Source: CAWIOX01 sp963837775 (GTDB taxonomy: Bacteria; Pseudomonadota; Gammaproteobacteria; Burkholderiales; Burkholderiaceae_D). Taken from it: a DNA stretch of 64,000 bases. The notes beneath the pieces are model-generated. The model had not been told where the DNA came from. It was given only the letters and a program-made list of their open reading frames with translations, and ran no database searches. Within the stretch, counting starts at the first letter, position 1. Each line of letters begins with the position of its first letter. Location: NCBI GenBank assembly GCA_963837775.1, contig CAWIOX010000019.1, forward strand, positions 1 to 64,000. Direction: 5' to 3'. Below are positions 15,655 to 25,031 of this stretch, piece by piece. The translations under genes were made by a program, and so were the position numbers.

Positions 15655-18154
15655 TCAGATATCAATATTGCTGGCCTGCAATGCATTGCTTTCAATGAAA
15701 GCTCGGCGTGGCTCGACGTCGTCGCCCATCAGCGTGGTGAAAATCTGGTCGGCGGCGATCGCGTCTTCGATTTGCACTTTCAGCAGGCGGCGCACGGTCG
15801 GGTCCATCGTGGTTTCCCACAGCTGGGACGGGTTCATCTCGCCCAGACCTTTGTAGCGCTGCTTGGAGACGCCGCGTTCGGCTTCGTCGCGCAGCCAGCC
15901 CATCGCCTGATGGAAGTCGCCGACGCGTGATTCCTTGGCTTTTTCGCCTTCGCCGCGGCGGATGAAGGCGCCGTCGCCGATCAGGCCCTTGAAGGTGGCG
16001 GCGGCATTGGCCAGGCTCATATAGTCGCCGCCTTGCACGAAGTCGGCATCGATCGCGCTGACCTTGATGTTGCCGTGGTACAGGCGTTCGATGCGCAGCA
16101 GGTGCCGCTCGGACAGTTCGTCGGATTTGACGACCGCCTTGACCGCGGGGTCGTTGATGGCGGCGGTCAGCGCGATGGCGGATTGCTCGGCATCGGCCAG
16201 CGTGTCGAGGTTGAGCAGCACGCCGGTCATGATGGCGGTCAGCGCGGCGCGGTCGATGACGCGGGTCAGGCGCAGCATGATGGTGTTGGCCAGGTTGTAC
16301 TGGCGCACCAGTTCGGCCAGCGCATCGCCGCTGATCGGCTCCGCGCCTTCGCTCGGGATCAGCGCCGCGCCGTTGAGTGCGACCTGCATCATGTAGCTGG
16401 CTTCTTCGACGTCATCCTTCAGGTAGCGCTCGTCGCGCCCGGCCTTGACTTTGTACAGCGGCGGTTGCGCGATGTAGATGTGGCCGCGCTCGACCAGCGC
16501 CGGCATCTGGCGGTAGAACAGGGTCAGCAGCAGGGTGCGGATGTGGGCGCCGTCGACGTCGGCATCGGTCATGATGATGATGCGGTGGTAGCGCAGCTTG
16601 TCGGCGTTGAATTCGTCCGGGCCGATGGAGGTGCCGAGGGTGGCGATCAGGGTGGTGATCTGCTCGCTCGACAGCATCTTTTCGAAGCGGGCTTTTTCGA
16701 CGTTGAGCACCTTGCCGCGCAGCGGCAAAATCGCCTGGAACTTGCGGTCGCGGCCCTGCTTGGCGGAGCCGCCCGCGGAGTCACCCTCGACGATGTACAG
16801 TTCGCACAGCGCCGGGTCTTTTTCCTGGCAGTCGGCCAGCTTGGACGACAGGCCGAGGCCGTCCATCACGCCTTTGCGGCGCGTCAGTTCGCGCGCCTTG
16901 CGGGCGGCGTCGCGCGCGCGCGCGGCTTCGACGATCTTGCCGCAGATGATCTTGGCGTCGATCGGCCTTTCCTGCAGGTAGTCGGACAGCGTCTTGGCGA
17001 CGATTTCCTCGACCGGGCCGCGCACTTCGGATGACACCAGCTTGTCCTTGGTCTGCGAGCTGAACTTCGGTTCCGGCACCTTGACCGACAGCACGCAGGT
17101 CAGGCCTTCGCGCATGTCGTCGCCGGTGACTTCGACCTTGGCTTTCTTGGCGAACTCGTGTTCTTCGATGTACTTGTTGATGACGCGCGTCATCGCGGCG
17201 CGCAGGCCGGTCAGGTGGCTGCCGCCGTCGCGCTGCGGGATGTTGTTGGTGAAGCACAGCACCTGTTCGTTGTAGGCGTCGTTCCACTGCATCGAGACGT
17301 CGACGCTGATGTTGGTGCCCTGGTCGGACAGCTTGTCGCCGGTGGCCTGGAAGATGGTCGGGTGCAGCACGTTCTTGGTTCTTGTTGATGTACTCGACGA
17401 AGCCGCGGGTGCCGCCTTCGAACGCGAACAGTTCTTCCTTGCCGCTGCGCTGGTCGGTCAGCTTGATGCGCACGCCATTGTTCAGGAACGACAGTTCGCG
17501 GATCCGCTTGGCGAGGATTTCGTAATGGAATTCGACATGGGTGAAGATTTCTTCATCGGCCCAGAAATGCACTTCGGTGCCGCGTTTTTCGGTGTCGCCG
17601 ATGACCTTGATCGGGGACACTGCAACGCCGTCGATGATTTCGATCTCGCGGTTTTGCGGCACGCCGCGCACGAATTCCATGCTGTGTTTCTTGCCGTCGC
17701 GCCGCACCGTCAGCTTCAGCAGCTTGGACAGGCCGTTGACGCAGGACACGCCGACGCCATGCAGGCCGCCGGACACCTTGTACGAGTTCTGGTCGAACTT
17801 GCCGCCGGCGTGCAACTCGGTCATCACGATTTCGGCGGCGCTGCGCTTCGGTTCGTGCTTGTCGTCCCACTTGATGCCGGTCGGGATGCCGCGGCCGTTG
17901 TCGGTGATCGAGATCGAGTTGTCGGTGTGGATGGTGACGTTGATTTCGGTGCAATAGCCGGCCAGCGATTCGTCGATCGAGTTGTCCAGCACCTCGAACA
18001 CCAGATGGTGCAGGCCGGTGCCGTCAGAAGTGTCGCCGATGTACATGCCGGGACGTTTACGTACTGCTTCGAGGCCTTCCAGGATCTGGATGGATGAAGC
18101 GCCGTATTGACTGTTGTCGGGCTGGCTGACGTTGACTTTTTCGATCTCGGACAT
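15655..18154 (-). CDS. gyrB: DNA gyrase subunit B, one frameshift
   Basis: ATPase subunit of DNA gyrase, about 833 aa, the usual betaproteobacterial size. The N-terminal GHKL ATPase shows EVLDNSIDES, DNGRGIPTG and GGLHGVGVSCVNGLS. The TOPRIM domain shows EGDSAGGSAKQGRDR and DADVDGAHIRT; the C-terminal tail ends ALQASNIDI. The frame breaks near 17380: the sequence reads AAGAACC-AAGAAC where the family needs INKNKNVLHPTIF, so one extra C is present. The gene is essential, hence a sequence error rather than a pseudogene. Start ATG 18154. It is third in the dnaA-dnaN-gyrB cluster, separated from dnaN by repeat copy C. Confidence 0.95.
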
Positions 18155-18207
18155 GGACTACCTTCTAAAAACGGTAACTGACTGCTAACTTGTGGCTTTT
18201 GACGATG

Positions 18208-18292
18208 AAAATATACTGGGTGCTGTATATTTTATTGCCCAATGAATACGTGCGGGTATGCATGTATTATTGCGCATACCCCCTGTTTTATT
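18208..18292 (+). repeat. 87-bp intergenic repeat, copy C
   Basis: Best-folding copy. AAAATATAC pairs perfectly with GTATATTTT across GGGTGCT-like loop bases, then comes the core CCAATGAA.ACGTGCGG. A second stem GGGTATGC / GCATACCC closes the element. It lies between dnaN and gyrB, antisense to both. Confidence 0.85.
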
Positions 18293-18303
18293 CTGTTTCA
18301 GGA

Positions 18304-19410
18304 TCAGATCCGCATCGGCATCACGACATATTTGAAGTCGGTGTTGTCGGGGATCGAGATCAGCGCGGAGGAATTCGCATCGCCCAGCGCGAAGTTGATC
18401 TGGTCGCACTTGAGGTTGTTCAGCACATCGAGCAGGTAAGACACGTTGAAGCCGATGTCGACGCTGTCGCCGCCGTAATCGATTTCGAGTTCTTCGACCG
18501 CTTCTTCCTGATCGGCATTGGTCGAGCTGATCTTCAGGCTGCCCGGGGTGACGATGCAGCGCACGCCCTTGAACTTGTCGGAGGTCATGATCGCGGCCCG
18601 TTGCAAGGAGCGCAGCAACGCGTCGCGACCGATGGTGAAGCTGTTCTTGTAACCCTTCGGCACCACCCGGTTGTAATCGGGGAACTTGCCCTCGACCAGC
18701 TTCGAGATCAGCTCGATGTCGGCGAAGGTCAGCTTGACCTGGTTATTGGCGATCTCGAGGTCGACCGGTTCGTCGCTTTCTTCCAGCAGGCGCTGCAGTT
18801 CGATGATGGTCTTGCGCGGGATGATGACTTCCTGGCGCGGGAATTCCTGCTCGGTTTCGACCTGGCAGAACGCCAGGCGGTGGCCGTCGGTCGCGACCGC
18901 GATCACGTTCTTGCCGTCGACCACCAGCAGCAGGCCGTTCAGGTAATAACGGATGTCTTGCTGCGCCATCGAGAAATGCACCATGTTGAACAGGTGCTTC
19001 AGGGTCTTTTGCGGCAGCGTGACCTTGGCGTTGTAATGCTCGGCCTGCGCCACGGTCGGGAATTCTTCGGCCGCCAGCGTCTGCAGCGCGAAGCGCGATT
19101 TGCCCGATTGCACCGTCATGCGCTTGTTGGCCAGCGTCAGCGTGACGTCGTCGGAGTCCGGCAGCGCGCGCAGGATGTCGAGCAGCTTGCGCGCGGCGAC
19201 CGTGGTGGCGACCACGTCGTCACCCGAGCCGGCCTGGGCGTGGGTGGTGATCTGCACTTCGATGTCGGTCGACAGGAAAGAGATCTTTTCGCCATCCTTG
19301 CGGATGAGGATATTGGCCAGAATCGGCAAGGTGTGCCGACGCTCGACAATACCGCTCACGATCTGCAGCGGTCGGAGTAGGGTATCTCTTTGAGTCTTAA
19401 CCAATTGCAT
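18304..19410 (-). CDS. dnaN: DNA polymerase III beta subunit (sliding clamp)
   Basis: 368 aa, forms the ring-shaped processivity clamp. The N-terminus MQLVKTQRDTLLRPLQIVSG, the segment RRHTLPILANIL and the C-terminus YVVMPMRI are typical; the last five residues form part of the clamp surface used by partner proteins. The ATG at 19410 is preferred over one seven codons upstream because AAGGAT precedes it and family members start at MQLVK. It is preceded by dnaA (187 bases) and followed by repeat copy C and gyrB. Frame intact. Confidence 0.96.
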   Translation of the reverse strand: MQLVKTQRDTLLRPLQIVSGIVERRHTLPILANILIRKDGEKISFLSTDIEVQITTHAQAGSGDDVVATTVAARKLLDILRALPDSDDVTLTLANKRMTVQSGKSRFALQTLAAEEFPTVAQAEHYNAKVTLPQKTLKHLFNMVHFSMAQQDIRYYLNGLLLVVDGKNVIAVATDGHRLAFCQVETEQEFPRQEVIIPRKTIIELQRLLEESDEPVDLEIANNQVKLTFADIELISKLVEGKFPDYNRVVPKGYKNSFTIGRDALLRSLQRAAIMTSDKFKGVRCIVTPGSLKISSTNADQEEAVEELEIDYGGDSVDIGFNVSYLLDVLNNLKCDQINFALGDANSSALISIPDNTDFKYVVMPMRI

Positions 19411-19596
19411 GGTCATATCCTTGATAGTCATGGTTTAAGTTACTGGGCCAGCCGGTATAAAAACTAGCCAAACAATAATGAAATCAACTGCTTGCGCTGT
19501 CAGGCGCAGGTCGGACCTGGCGCAATCCCGGCGCGGGCGGCGCCTTGCCATTATCACGCACGCAATTGCGTTCGCGCAATGCGCCGCACCGTAATA

Positions 19597-20997
19597 CTAG
19601 CCCTTCAGCGTCTGCTCCAGCACATGCAGCTCATGATTGCATTCCGGACTCTTGGTGCGGTCCAGCGTGATCTTGCGTACCGCATGCAGCACGGTGGTAT
19701 GGTCGCGCCCGCCGAACAGGTCGCCGATTTCCGGCAAGCTCTTCTGCGTCAGTTCCTTGGCCAGATACATCGCGATCTGGCGCGGCCGCGCGATATTGGC
19801 CGGCCGCTTCTTGGAATACATGTCGGCCACTTTGATGTTGAAGAAATCGGCCACCGTCTTCTGGATGTTTTCCACCGAAATCTGGCGGTTCTGCACCGAC
19901 AGCAAATCCTTCAGCGCTTCCTTGACCACATCGATCGTGATGTCCTTGCCGTGGAAACTGGAGTAGGCCAGGATCTTGCGCAATGCGCCTTCCAGTTCGC
20001 GCACGTTCGAGCGCAGATGCTTGGCGACGAAAAACGCGACATCGTCGGAAAAGGTCACGCCTTCCTGGGTTGCCTTCTTGAGCAGAATCGCAACCCGCAT
20101 TTCCAGTTCCGGCGGCTCGATGGCGACCGTCAGGCCGGAGTCGAAACGCGAAATCAGGCGGTCATCCATGCCGGTGATTTCTTTCGGATAGGTATCGCTG
20201 GTGATGATGATCTGTTTTTTTGCTGCAATCAGGGCCTCGAACGCATAGAAGAATTCTTCCTGGGTGCGGCTCTTGCCGCCGAAGAACTGGATATCATCGA
20301 TCAGCAACAGATCGAGCGAATGGTAATAGCGCTTGAAATCGTCGAAACCCTTGCGTTGGTAAGCGGTCACTACGTCGCGCACGTACTGTTCTGCGTGGAT
20401 GTAGCGGATCTTTGCATTCGGCTGGTCGGCCAGCACCTGGTTGCCGATCGCATGGATCAAGTGCGTCTTGCCAAGTCCGACACCGCCGTAAAAGAACAGC
20501 GGGTTGTAGGAAACGCCGGGATTATTGGCGACCTGGATCGCGGCGGCGCGGGCCAGTTGGTTGGCCTTGCCGGTGACGAAGCTGTCGAAGGTCAGCGCGG
20601 TATTGATGCGGCTCTGATCGCGCCGCGGCGATGCTTCAATCGGAATAGGTATTTCGGCAAAACGCATTTGCGCATCGGTCGGCATCGGGCTGCCGCTCGG
20701 CCCGTTGTAGGGTGACGGAGCGGGCGCTGTGGCGGTCGGTTTCTTGGGCGCATTCAGGCGCGGGTCCAGTACAAACTGGACATCGATCGGCATATCCCAG
20801 AACTGGGCGGCGAGCGTCGTGATGCGGCTGGCGAATTGCGTCTTCACCCAATCCAGCTTGAAGCGATTCGGCGCAGCAATCCGCAACGTCCCGTCCTCGA
20901 AATCGAGCGGGGCGAGCGGTTTAATCCACGCGCTGAATTGCTGAGGCGTCAGCTCCTGCTCCAATTGTGCGGAGCAAGCCTGCCAGAAATTATCCAT
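19597..20997 (-). CDS. dnaA: Chromosomal replication initiator DnaA
   Basis: 466 aa initiator ATPase that binds DnaA boxes and melts oriC. Domain I starts MDNFWQACSAQLEQELTPQQ, a Pro/Ala-rich linker follows, and the AAA+ domain shows Walker A GGVGLGKTHL, Walker B LLIDDIQFF and the arginine-finger region DDRLISRFDSGL. The C-terminal domain IV signature GGRDHTTVLHAV binds the DnaA box. The ATG at 20997 is the conserved start; the upstream extension is not part of the protein. It is transcribed away from rpmH, with oriC-like DNA between them. Frame intact. Confidence 0.97.
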   Translation of the reverse strand: MDNFWQACSAQLEQELTPQQFSAWIKPLAPLDFEDGTLRIAAPNRFKLDWVKTQFASRITTLAAQFWDMPIDVQFVLDPRLNAPKKPTATAPAPSPYNGPSGSPMPTDAQMRFAEIPIPIEASPRRDQSRINTALTFDSFVTGKANQLARAAAIQVANNPGVSYNPLFFYGGVGLGKTHLIHAIGNQVLADQPNAKIRYIHAEQYVRDVVTAYQRKGFDDFKRYYHSLDLLLIDDIQFFGGKSRTQEEFFYAFEALIAAKKQIIITSDTYPKEITGMDDRLISRFDSGLTVAIEPPELEMRVAILLKKATQEGVTFSDDVAFFVAKHLRSNVRELEGALRKILAYSSFHGKDITIDVVKEALKDLLSVQNRQISVENIQKTVADFFNIKVADMYSKKRPANIARPRQIAMYLAKELTQKSLPEIGDLFGGRDHTTVLHAVRKITLDRTKSPECNHELHVLEQTLKG

Positions 20998-21358
20998 GAA
21001 TCTTCTTGAATGAAAGGTGTGTGGGGGAGGGCGTATCGATATTTTCCCTGGGTGGACCAACGTACTGCCTGGGAAAGATCGCCACAATGGCCGCTATTCT
21101 ACTCTTGCCTGACAAAGTTATCCACAGGCTGCGTTGGTTTTCCATCAGTTGCGCCGATTCGAATAATTCAGGCAAATGACGCTAAGTGATTGACAAACAA
21201 GTGGAAAATATTGTTTAATTCAGGGTTCCCTACCCATTCAATTGGCGTTTTATGCATGTGTCCATCGTGACATGCTCTGTGCAAGACATCAAAAATGGGG
21301 CGCTGGGTGTAGTGACCCGATTTGACCCGATTTATTTTTGCTGATTAGCGAGACCAAC
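20998..21358. other. Probable replication origin region (oriC) and dnaA/rpmH promoters
   Basis: A 361-base gap between divergent dnaA and rpmH, the usual origin position in this group. It contains one perfect DnaA box (21118-21126) and AT-rich DNA around 21180-21230 (GTGGAAAATATTGTTTAATT). A TTGACA hexamer near 21188, followed 17-18 bases later by GTTTAAT, is a plausible rpmH promoter. Only one consensus box is evident, so the origin may include degenerate boxes or extend elsewhere. Confidence 0.65.
21118..21126 (+). promoter_or_regulatory. DnaA box
   Basis: Exact consensus TTATCCACA, about 120 bases upstream of the dnaA start. It may serve origin binding and dnaA autoregulation. Confidence 0.85.
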
Positions 21359-21493
21359 ATGAAACGTACATACCAACCTTCAGTCGTACGCCGTAAGCGT
21401 ACTCACGGCTTCCGCGCTCGCATGGCAACCCGTGGTGGCCGCGCTGTGCTGAACGCACGTCGCGCTAAAGGTCGTAAGCGTTTGGCTGCTTAA
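21359..21493 (+). CDS. rpmH: 50S ribosomal protein L34
   Basis: 44 aa, highly basic. MKRTYQPSVVRRKRTHGF, ARMATRGGRAVLNARRAKG and the end RKRLAA are the universal L34 pattern. It is missing from simple length-filtered ORF lists because of its size. It heads the rpmH-rnpA-yidD-yidC operon at the origin, with rnpA starting 28 bases downstream. Frame intact. Confidence 0.98.
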   Translation: MKRTYQPSVVRRKRTHGFRARMATRGGRAVLNARRAKGRKRLAA

Positions 21494-21521
21494 GCCAAGC
21501 GGTCTACTGCCAGCCGACTGT

Positions 21522-21908
21522 GTGACTAGCGATCGTTCACAAGACTTCGCACGCGCTCGGCGCATCGTTAAAACGGATGAATTTTCATCCGTTTTTCGTT
21601 TGCGCCCCGCCTACAGAACCGCGCACTTCGTACTGTATACCCGGGTAAGCGAGTTGCCTCACGCTCGCCTGGGTGTGGTCGTGGCGAAGCGGTTTGCGCC
21701 GCGTGCGGTAACGCGTAACACGATCAAACGTGTCACGCGGGAGTTGTTTCGTCAGTCGAATTTGCTCGCGCTGGATTGCATCGTCCGCCTGAGCAAACCC
21801 GTCAATACGAAAGCCGGCCCCGCCACATCGGCACAATTGAAGGCGCTGCTGCGCGTCGAACTGCAGCGCCTGCTGCAATCGCAACGCGCACCCGAGAGCG
21901 AGCAATGA
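21522..21908 (+). CDS. rnpA: Ribonuclease P protein component
   Basis: 128 aa, binds the RNase P RNA and helps cleave 5' leaders from tRNA precursors. The RNR signature is visible in RAVTRNTIKRVTRELFR, with LPHARLGVVVAKRF before it. The start is a GTG at 21522 (no better ATG upstream), placed 28 bases after rpmH. Its stop overlaps the yidD start as ATGA, so the two are translationally coupled. Confidence 0.95.
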   Translation: MTSDRSQDFARARRIVKTDEFSSVFRLRPAYRTAHFVLYTRVSELPHARLGVVVAKRFAPRAVTRNTIKRVTRELFRQSNLLALDCIVRLSKPVNTKAGPATSAQLKALLRVELQRLLQSQRAPESEQ

Positions 21909-22165
21909 AAGCCCTGTTGCTCCTGCTGTTGCGCGCTTACAAACTCGGAATCAGTCCCTATCTGGGGCAGAATTGCCGTTTTTACCCAAGCTGCTCCGAG
22001 TACGCCGCTGAGGCTATCCGCGAGTTCGGTGCATTGAAGGGTGGCGCGCTGGCAGGACGGCGCCTGTGCAAATGCCACCCGTGGCACCCGGGCGGCCTTG
22101 ATCCGGTTCCGAAGCAAGCCTCTGCAACATCTTCTGCAACCGCCCGCGGCTGCAGCCATTCCTGA
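21905..22165 (+). CDS. yidD: Membrane protein insertion efficiency factor YidD
   Basis: 86 aa. An N-terminal amphipathic/hydrophobic helix (MKALLLLLLRAYKLGISPYL) is followed by the invariant Cys-rich core CRFYPSCSEYAAEAI and CKCHPWHPGGLDPVP, which define the family. It assists YidC-dependent membrane protein insertion. The start overlaps rnpA by 4 bases and yidC follows 27 bases downstream, the standard order. Confidence 0.95.
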   Translation: MKALLLLLLRAYKLGISPYLGQNCRFYPSCSEYAAEAIREFGALKGGALAGRRLCKCHPWHPGGLDPVPKQASATSSATARGCSHS

Positions 22166-22192
22166 ATTCTGAATTTCCTGACAAATACACTT

Positions 22193-23844
22193 ATGGATAT
22201 CAAACGTACCGTCCTGTGGGTTGTGTTTTCGCTATCGCTGTTGATCCTGTGGGACAACTGGATGCGCTCCACCGGCAAGCCATCGATGTTCTTCCCGACC
22301 GCGACCCAGCAAGCCAAGCCAGCCGCCGCAGGTAGTGCCACTTCAGCGGTAGCGCAAGCTGCCGCCGGCGCAGCCTCTGCCACCGCAATCGCCGCCAACG
22401 CGACACCAGGTGTAGCGCCGGTTCAGAGCGAACTGGTAACGGTCACGACCGACATCATCAAGGCCGACATCGATACCGTCGGCGGCGAATTGAAGCGTCT
22501 GGAGTTGCTCAAGCACAAGGATACCGTTGATCCGACCAAGAACCTGGTGCTGTTCGAGGCTGGCAAGGAACGCACTTATCTGGCGCAAACCGGCTTGCTG
22601 GGTGGCGCCTTTCCGAACCATAAATCCGGCTTCGTCGTGAAACCGGGCGCCCGCGAACTCGGCACTGCAAATGAACTGCAACTGGTGCTGGAATCGGAGC
22701 AGAACGGCGTCAAGCTGACCAAGACCTATACCTTCAAGCGCGGCGATTACAACATCGGCATCAAGCACGATGTCGACCAACGCCAGCGGCGCGGCGATTG
22801 CACCATCGCTTTACCTGCAACTGGTACGCGACGGCAGCAAACCAGGCGGCGAGTCGAAGTTCTACAGCACATTTACCGGCCCTGCGGTGTATACCGACGC
22901 TGAGAAATTCCAGAAGCTCGATTTCGAGAAAATCGAAAAAGGATCGGATGAGCATGCAAAAGCAGCTGATAACGGTTGGGTTGCGCTGATTCAGCACTAT
23001 TTCGTGTCCGCCTTTATTCCACAAGACAAGGTACAACGCGAAATTTTCACCAAGAAAGTGGACACCAACTCTGTACGCGGTTGGCACCATCCTGCCGCTG
23101 GGAACAATTGCGCCAGGCGCAACAGCCTCGCTGGACGCACACCTGTATTCCGGTCCGCAAGAATCCCATGTGCTGGAAAAAATCACTCCCGGCCTGGAAC
23201 TGGTCAAGGACTATGGCTGGCTGACGATCGTTGCCAAGCCGATTTTCTGGCTGATGGACCAAATCCACAAGGTACTCGGCAACTGGGGCTGGACCATCAT
23301 CGTCCTGACGATCATGATCAAGCTGGCGTTCTTCCCGTTGTCGGCGGCCAGCTATCGCAGCATGGCCAAGATGAAGCAGGTCACGCCGAAGATGCAATCA
23401 ATTCGCGAGCGCTTCAAGTCGGACCCGCAAAAGATGAACCAGGCGATGATGGAGCTGTACAAGACCGAGAAAATCAACCCGCTCGGCGGCTGCCTGCCGA
23501 TCGTAGTGCAGATTCCGGTATTCATCTCGTTGTACTGGGTGTTGCTGGCCAGCGTCGAGATGCGCAATGCGCCATGGCTGGGCTGGATCCATGATCTGGC
23601 GGCACCTGATCCGTTCTACATCCTGCCGGTTCTGATGGCGGTGTCGATGTTTATCCAGACCAAGCTGAATCCGGCGCCGGCCGACCCGATGCAGGCCAAA
23701 GTAATGATGTTCATGCCGATCCTGTTCTCGGTGATGTTCTTCTTCTTTCCATCCGGGCTGGTGCTGTACTGGGTTGTGAATAACGTAATTTCCATTTTGC
23801 AACAATGGGTGATCACGAAAAAAATGGGCGGCGGCAAGGCATAA
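22193..23844 (+). CDS. yidC: Membrane protein insertase YidC, two frameshifts
   Basis: Inner membrane insertase, about 550 aa. The N-terminus MDIKRTVLWVVFSLSLLILW is the signal anchor; the periplasmic beta domain follows (KADIDTVGGELKRLELL). The C-terminal insertase core carries WGWTIIVLTIMIKLAFFPLS, the charged loop with MQSIRERFKSD, GGCLPIVVQIPVFISLYWVL and LYWVVNNVISILQQW. The frame breaks near 22780 (before TNASGAA) and near 23075 (before VGTILPLGTIAPG); each resumes at once in the next frame with family sequence. The protein is essential, so these are most likely sequence errors. A terminator follows, so mnmE is not in the same transcript. Confidence 0.93.
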
Positions 23845-23866
23845 AACCCTTTTGCCGCAAGCGCTA

Positions 23867-23906
23867 ATGAAAAAGGCAGACTCCGCAAGGGATCTGCCTT
23901 TTTCAT
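23867..23906 (+). terminator. Rho-independent terminator after yidC
   Basis: ATGAAAAAGGCAGA pairs with TCTGCCTTTTTCAT over a 12-base loop, with a T-rich 3' side. It ends the rpmH-yidC operon. The remaining bases up to the cheZ start (23907-24181) are AT-rich with no clear gene; a promoter for cheZ must lie here. Confidence 0.88.
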
Positions 23907-24181
23907 TGTTCAGTGCTATGCGCGCCCAGGCCGATGCAGTAACAACTGTCATTTGTATTTACATCCAATACGTTTACCCGAATAATGAATGATTCCATCA
24001 GGCAAAAAATTGCCTCAGGCTTGAGCCGCGGCAAATAATGCTGTCAAAGCCGGCAGGAATACGGTTATCAGAGATGAATAGCAAAAAAATAATTCACAGC
24101 AATACCATATGACAACACTTCACCTTCACTGCATTCGGTCAGGTGAATGGCTTGCAAGAACATTATGAAAAGGCACTGACT

Positions 24182-25031
24182 ATGAGTGACACCGCTGAAG
24201 ATTTGGATGCATTATTTGAAGAGATTTCTGCACAGCGCCCCCATGCTGACGTAGTGGCACCTCCCGTCGTAGCCGATGCCACAGTTCCAGCAGCTGCGAA
24301 CGACACTAGTGAAGATCTGGATGCGTTATTTGACGAGATTTCTACCCAACGCGTCGATATAATAAGCGCAGCAACACCTGCAGTGCAGGTCGAGGCGATG
24401 CCGCATGCCGGAAGAAAATCTGGCGGACAAGCCGATGTTCGACCGTCTGGGCGGCATCGTCCGGATGCTGCACGATTCCATGCGCGAACTGGGTTACGAC
24501 CGCGCACTGTCCGGCGTGGTCACGCAGATTCCCGATGCACGCGAGCGCCTCGAATACATTGCGACATTGACGGAACAGGCTGCCAACAAGGTATTGAACG
24601 CCACTGAAGCCGGCATGCCGGAGCAGGAAGCGCTCTCCAGGAGCGCACAGGATATGGATACGCGCTGGACACAGTTGCTGGCCGGAAAACTCAGCATCGA
24701 AGAATTCAAGATGCTGGCAACTGACTCGAAGCGTTTTGCGGCAGACGTGGTGGTGGCTACCGAAGCTGAAAAAGCGCGGCTGCTGGAAATCATGATGGCG
24801 CAGGATTTCCAGGATCTCACCGGCCAGCTGATCAAGAAAGTAGTTGCAATTACCCAAATCGTCGAGCACGAACTGGCGCAGTTGCTGCGCGATAATGCGC
24901 CGGCCGCATTGAAAGAAAAACCGGCGCATCAGCAGGAAGCGCCAGTTGATCTGATGCATGGCCCATCGGCCTCGCACTCAGCAATGGGGCAGGATGATGT
25001 CGACAATCTTTTGGATGATTTGGGTTTCTAA
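24182..25031 (+). CDS. cheZ: CheZ-type CheY-P phosphatase, one frameshift
   Basis: Dephosphorylates CheY-P. The helical core has FDRLGGIVRMLHDSMRELG, IPDARERLEYIATLTEQAA and the catalytic segment MMAQDFQDLTGQLIKKV, with the conserved Asp and Gln. The C-terminal tail DDVDNLLDDLGF is the CheY-binding helix. The N-terminal 60 residues contain a tandem pair of near-identical modules (EDLDALFEEISAQR and EDLDALFDEISTQR). The frame breaks near 24410, where a duplicated G shifts MPHAEENLADKP; the family frame resumes at once. The ATG at 24182 is preferred over 24143. The stop overlaps the next gene as TAATG. Finding it between yidC and mnmE is unusual. Confidence 0.85.
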
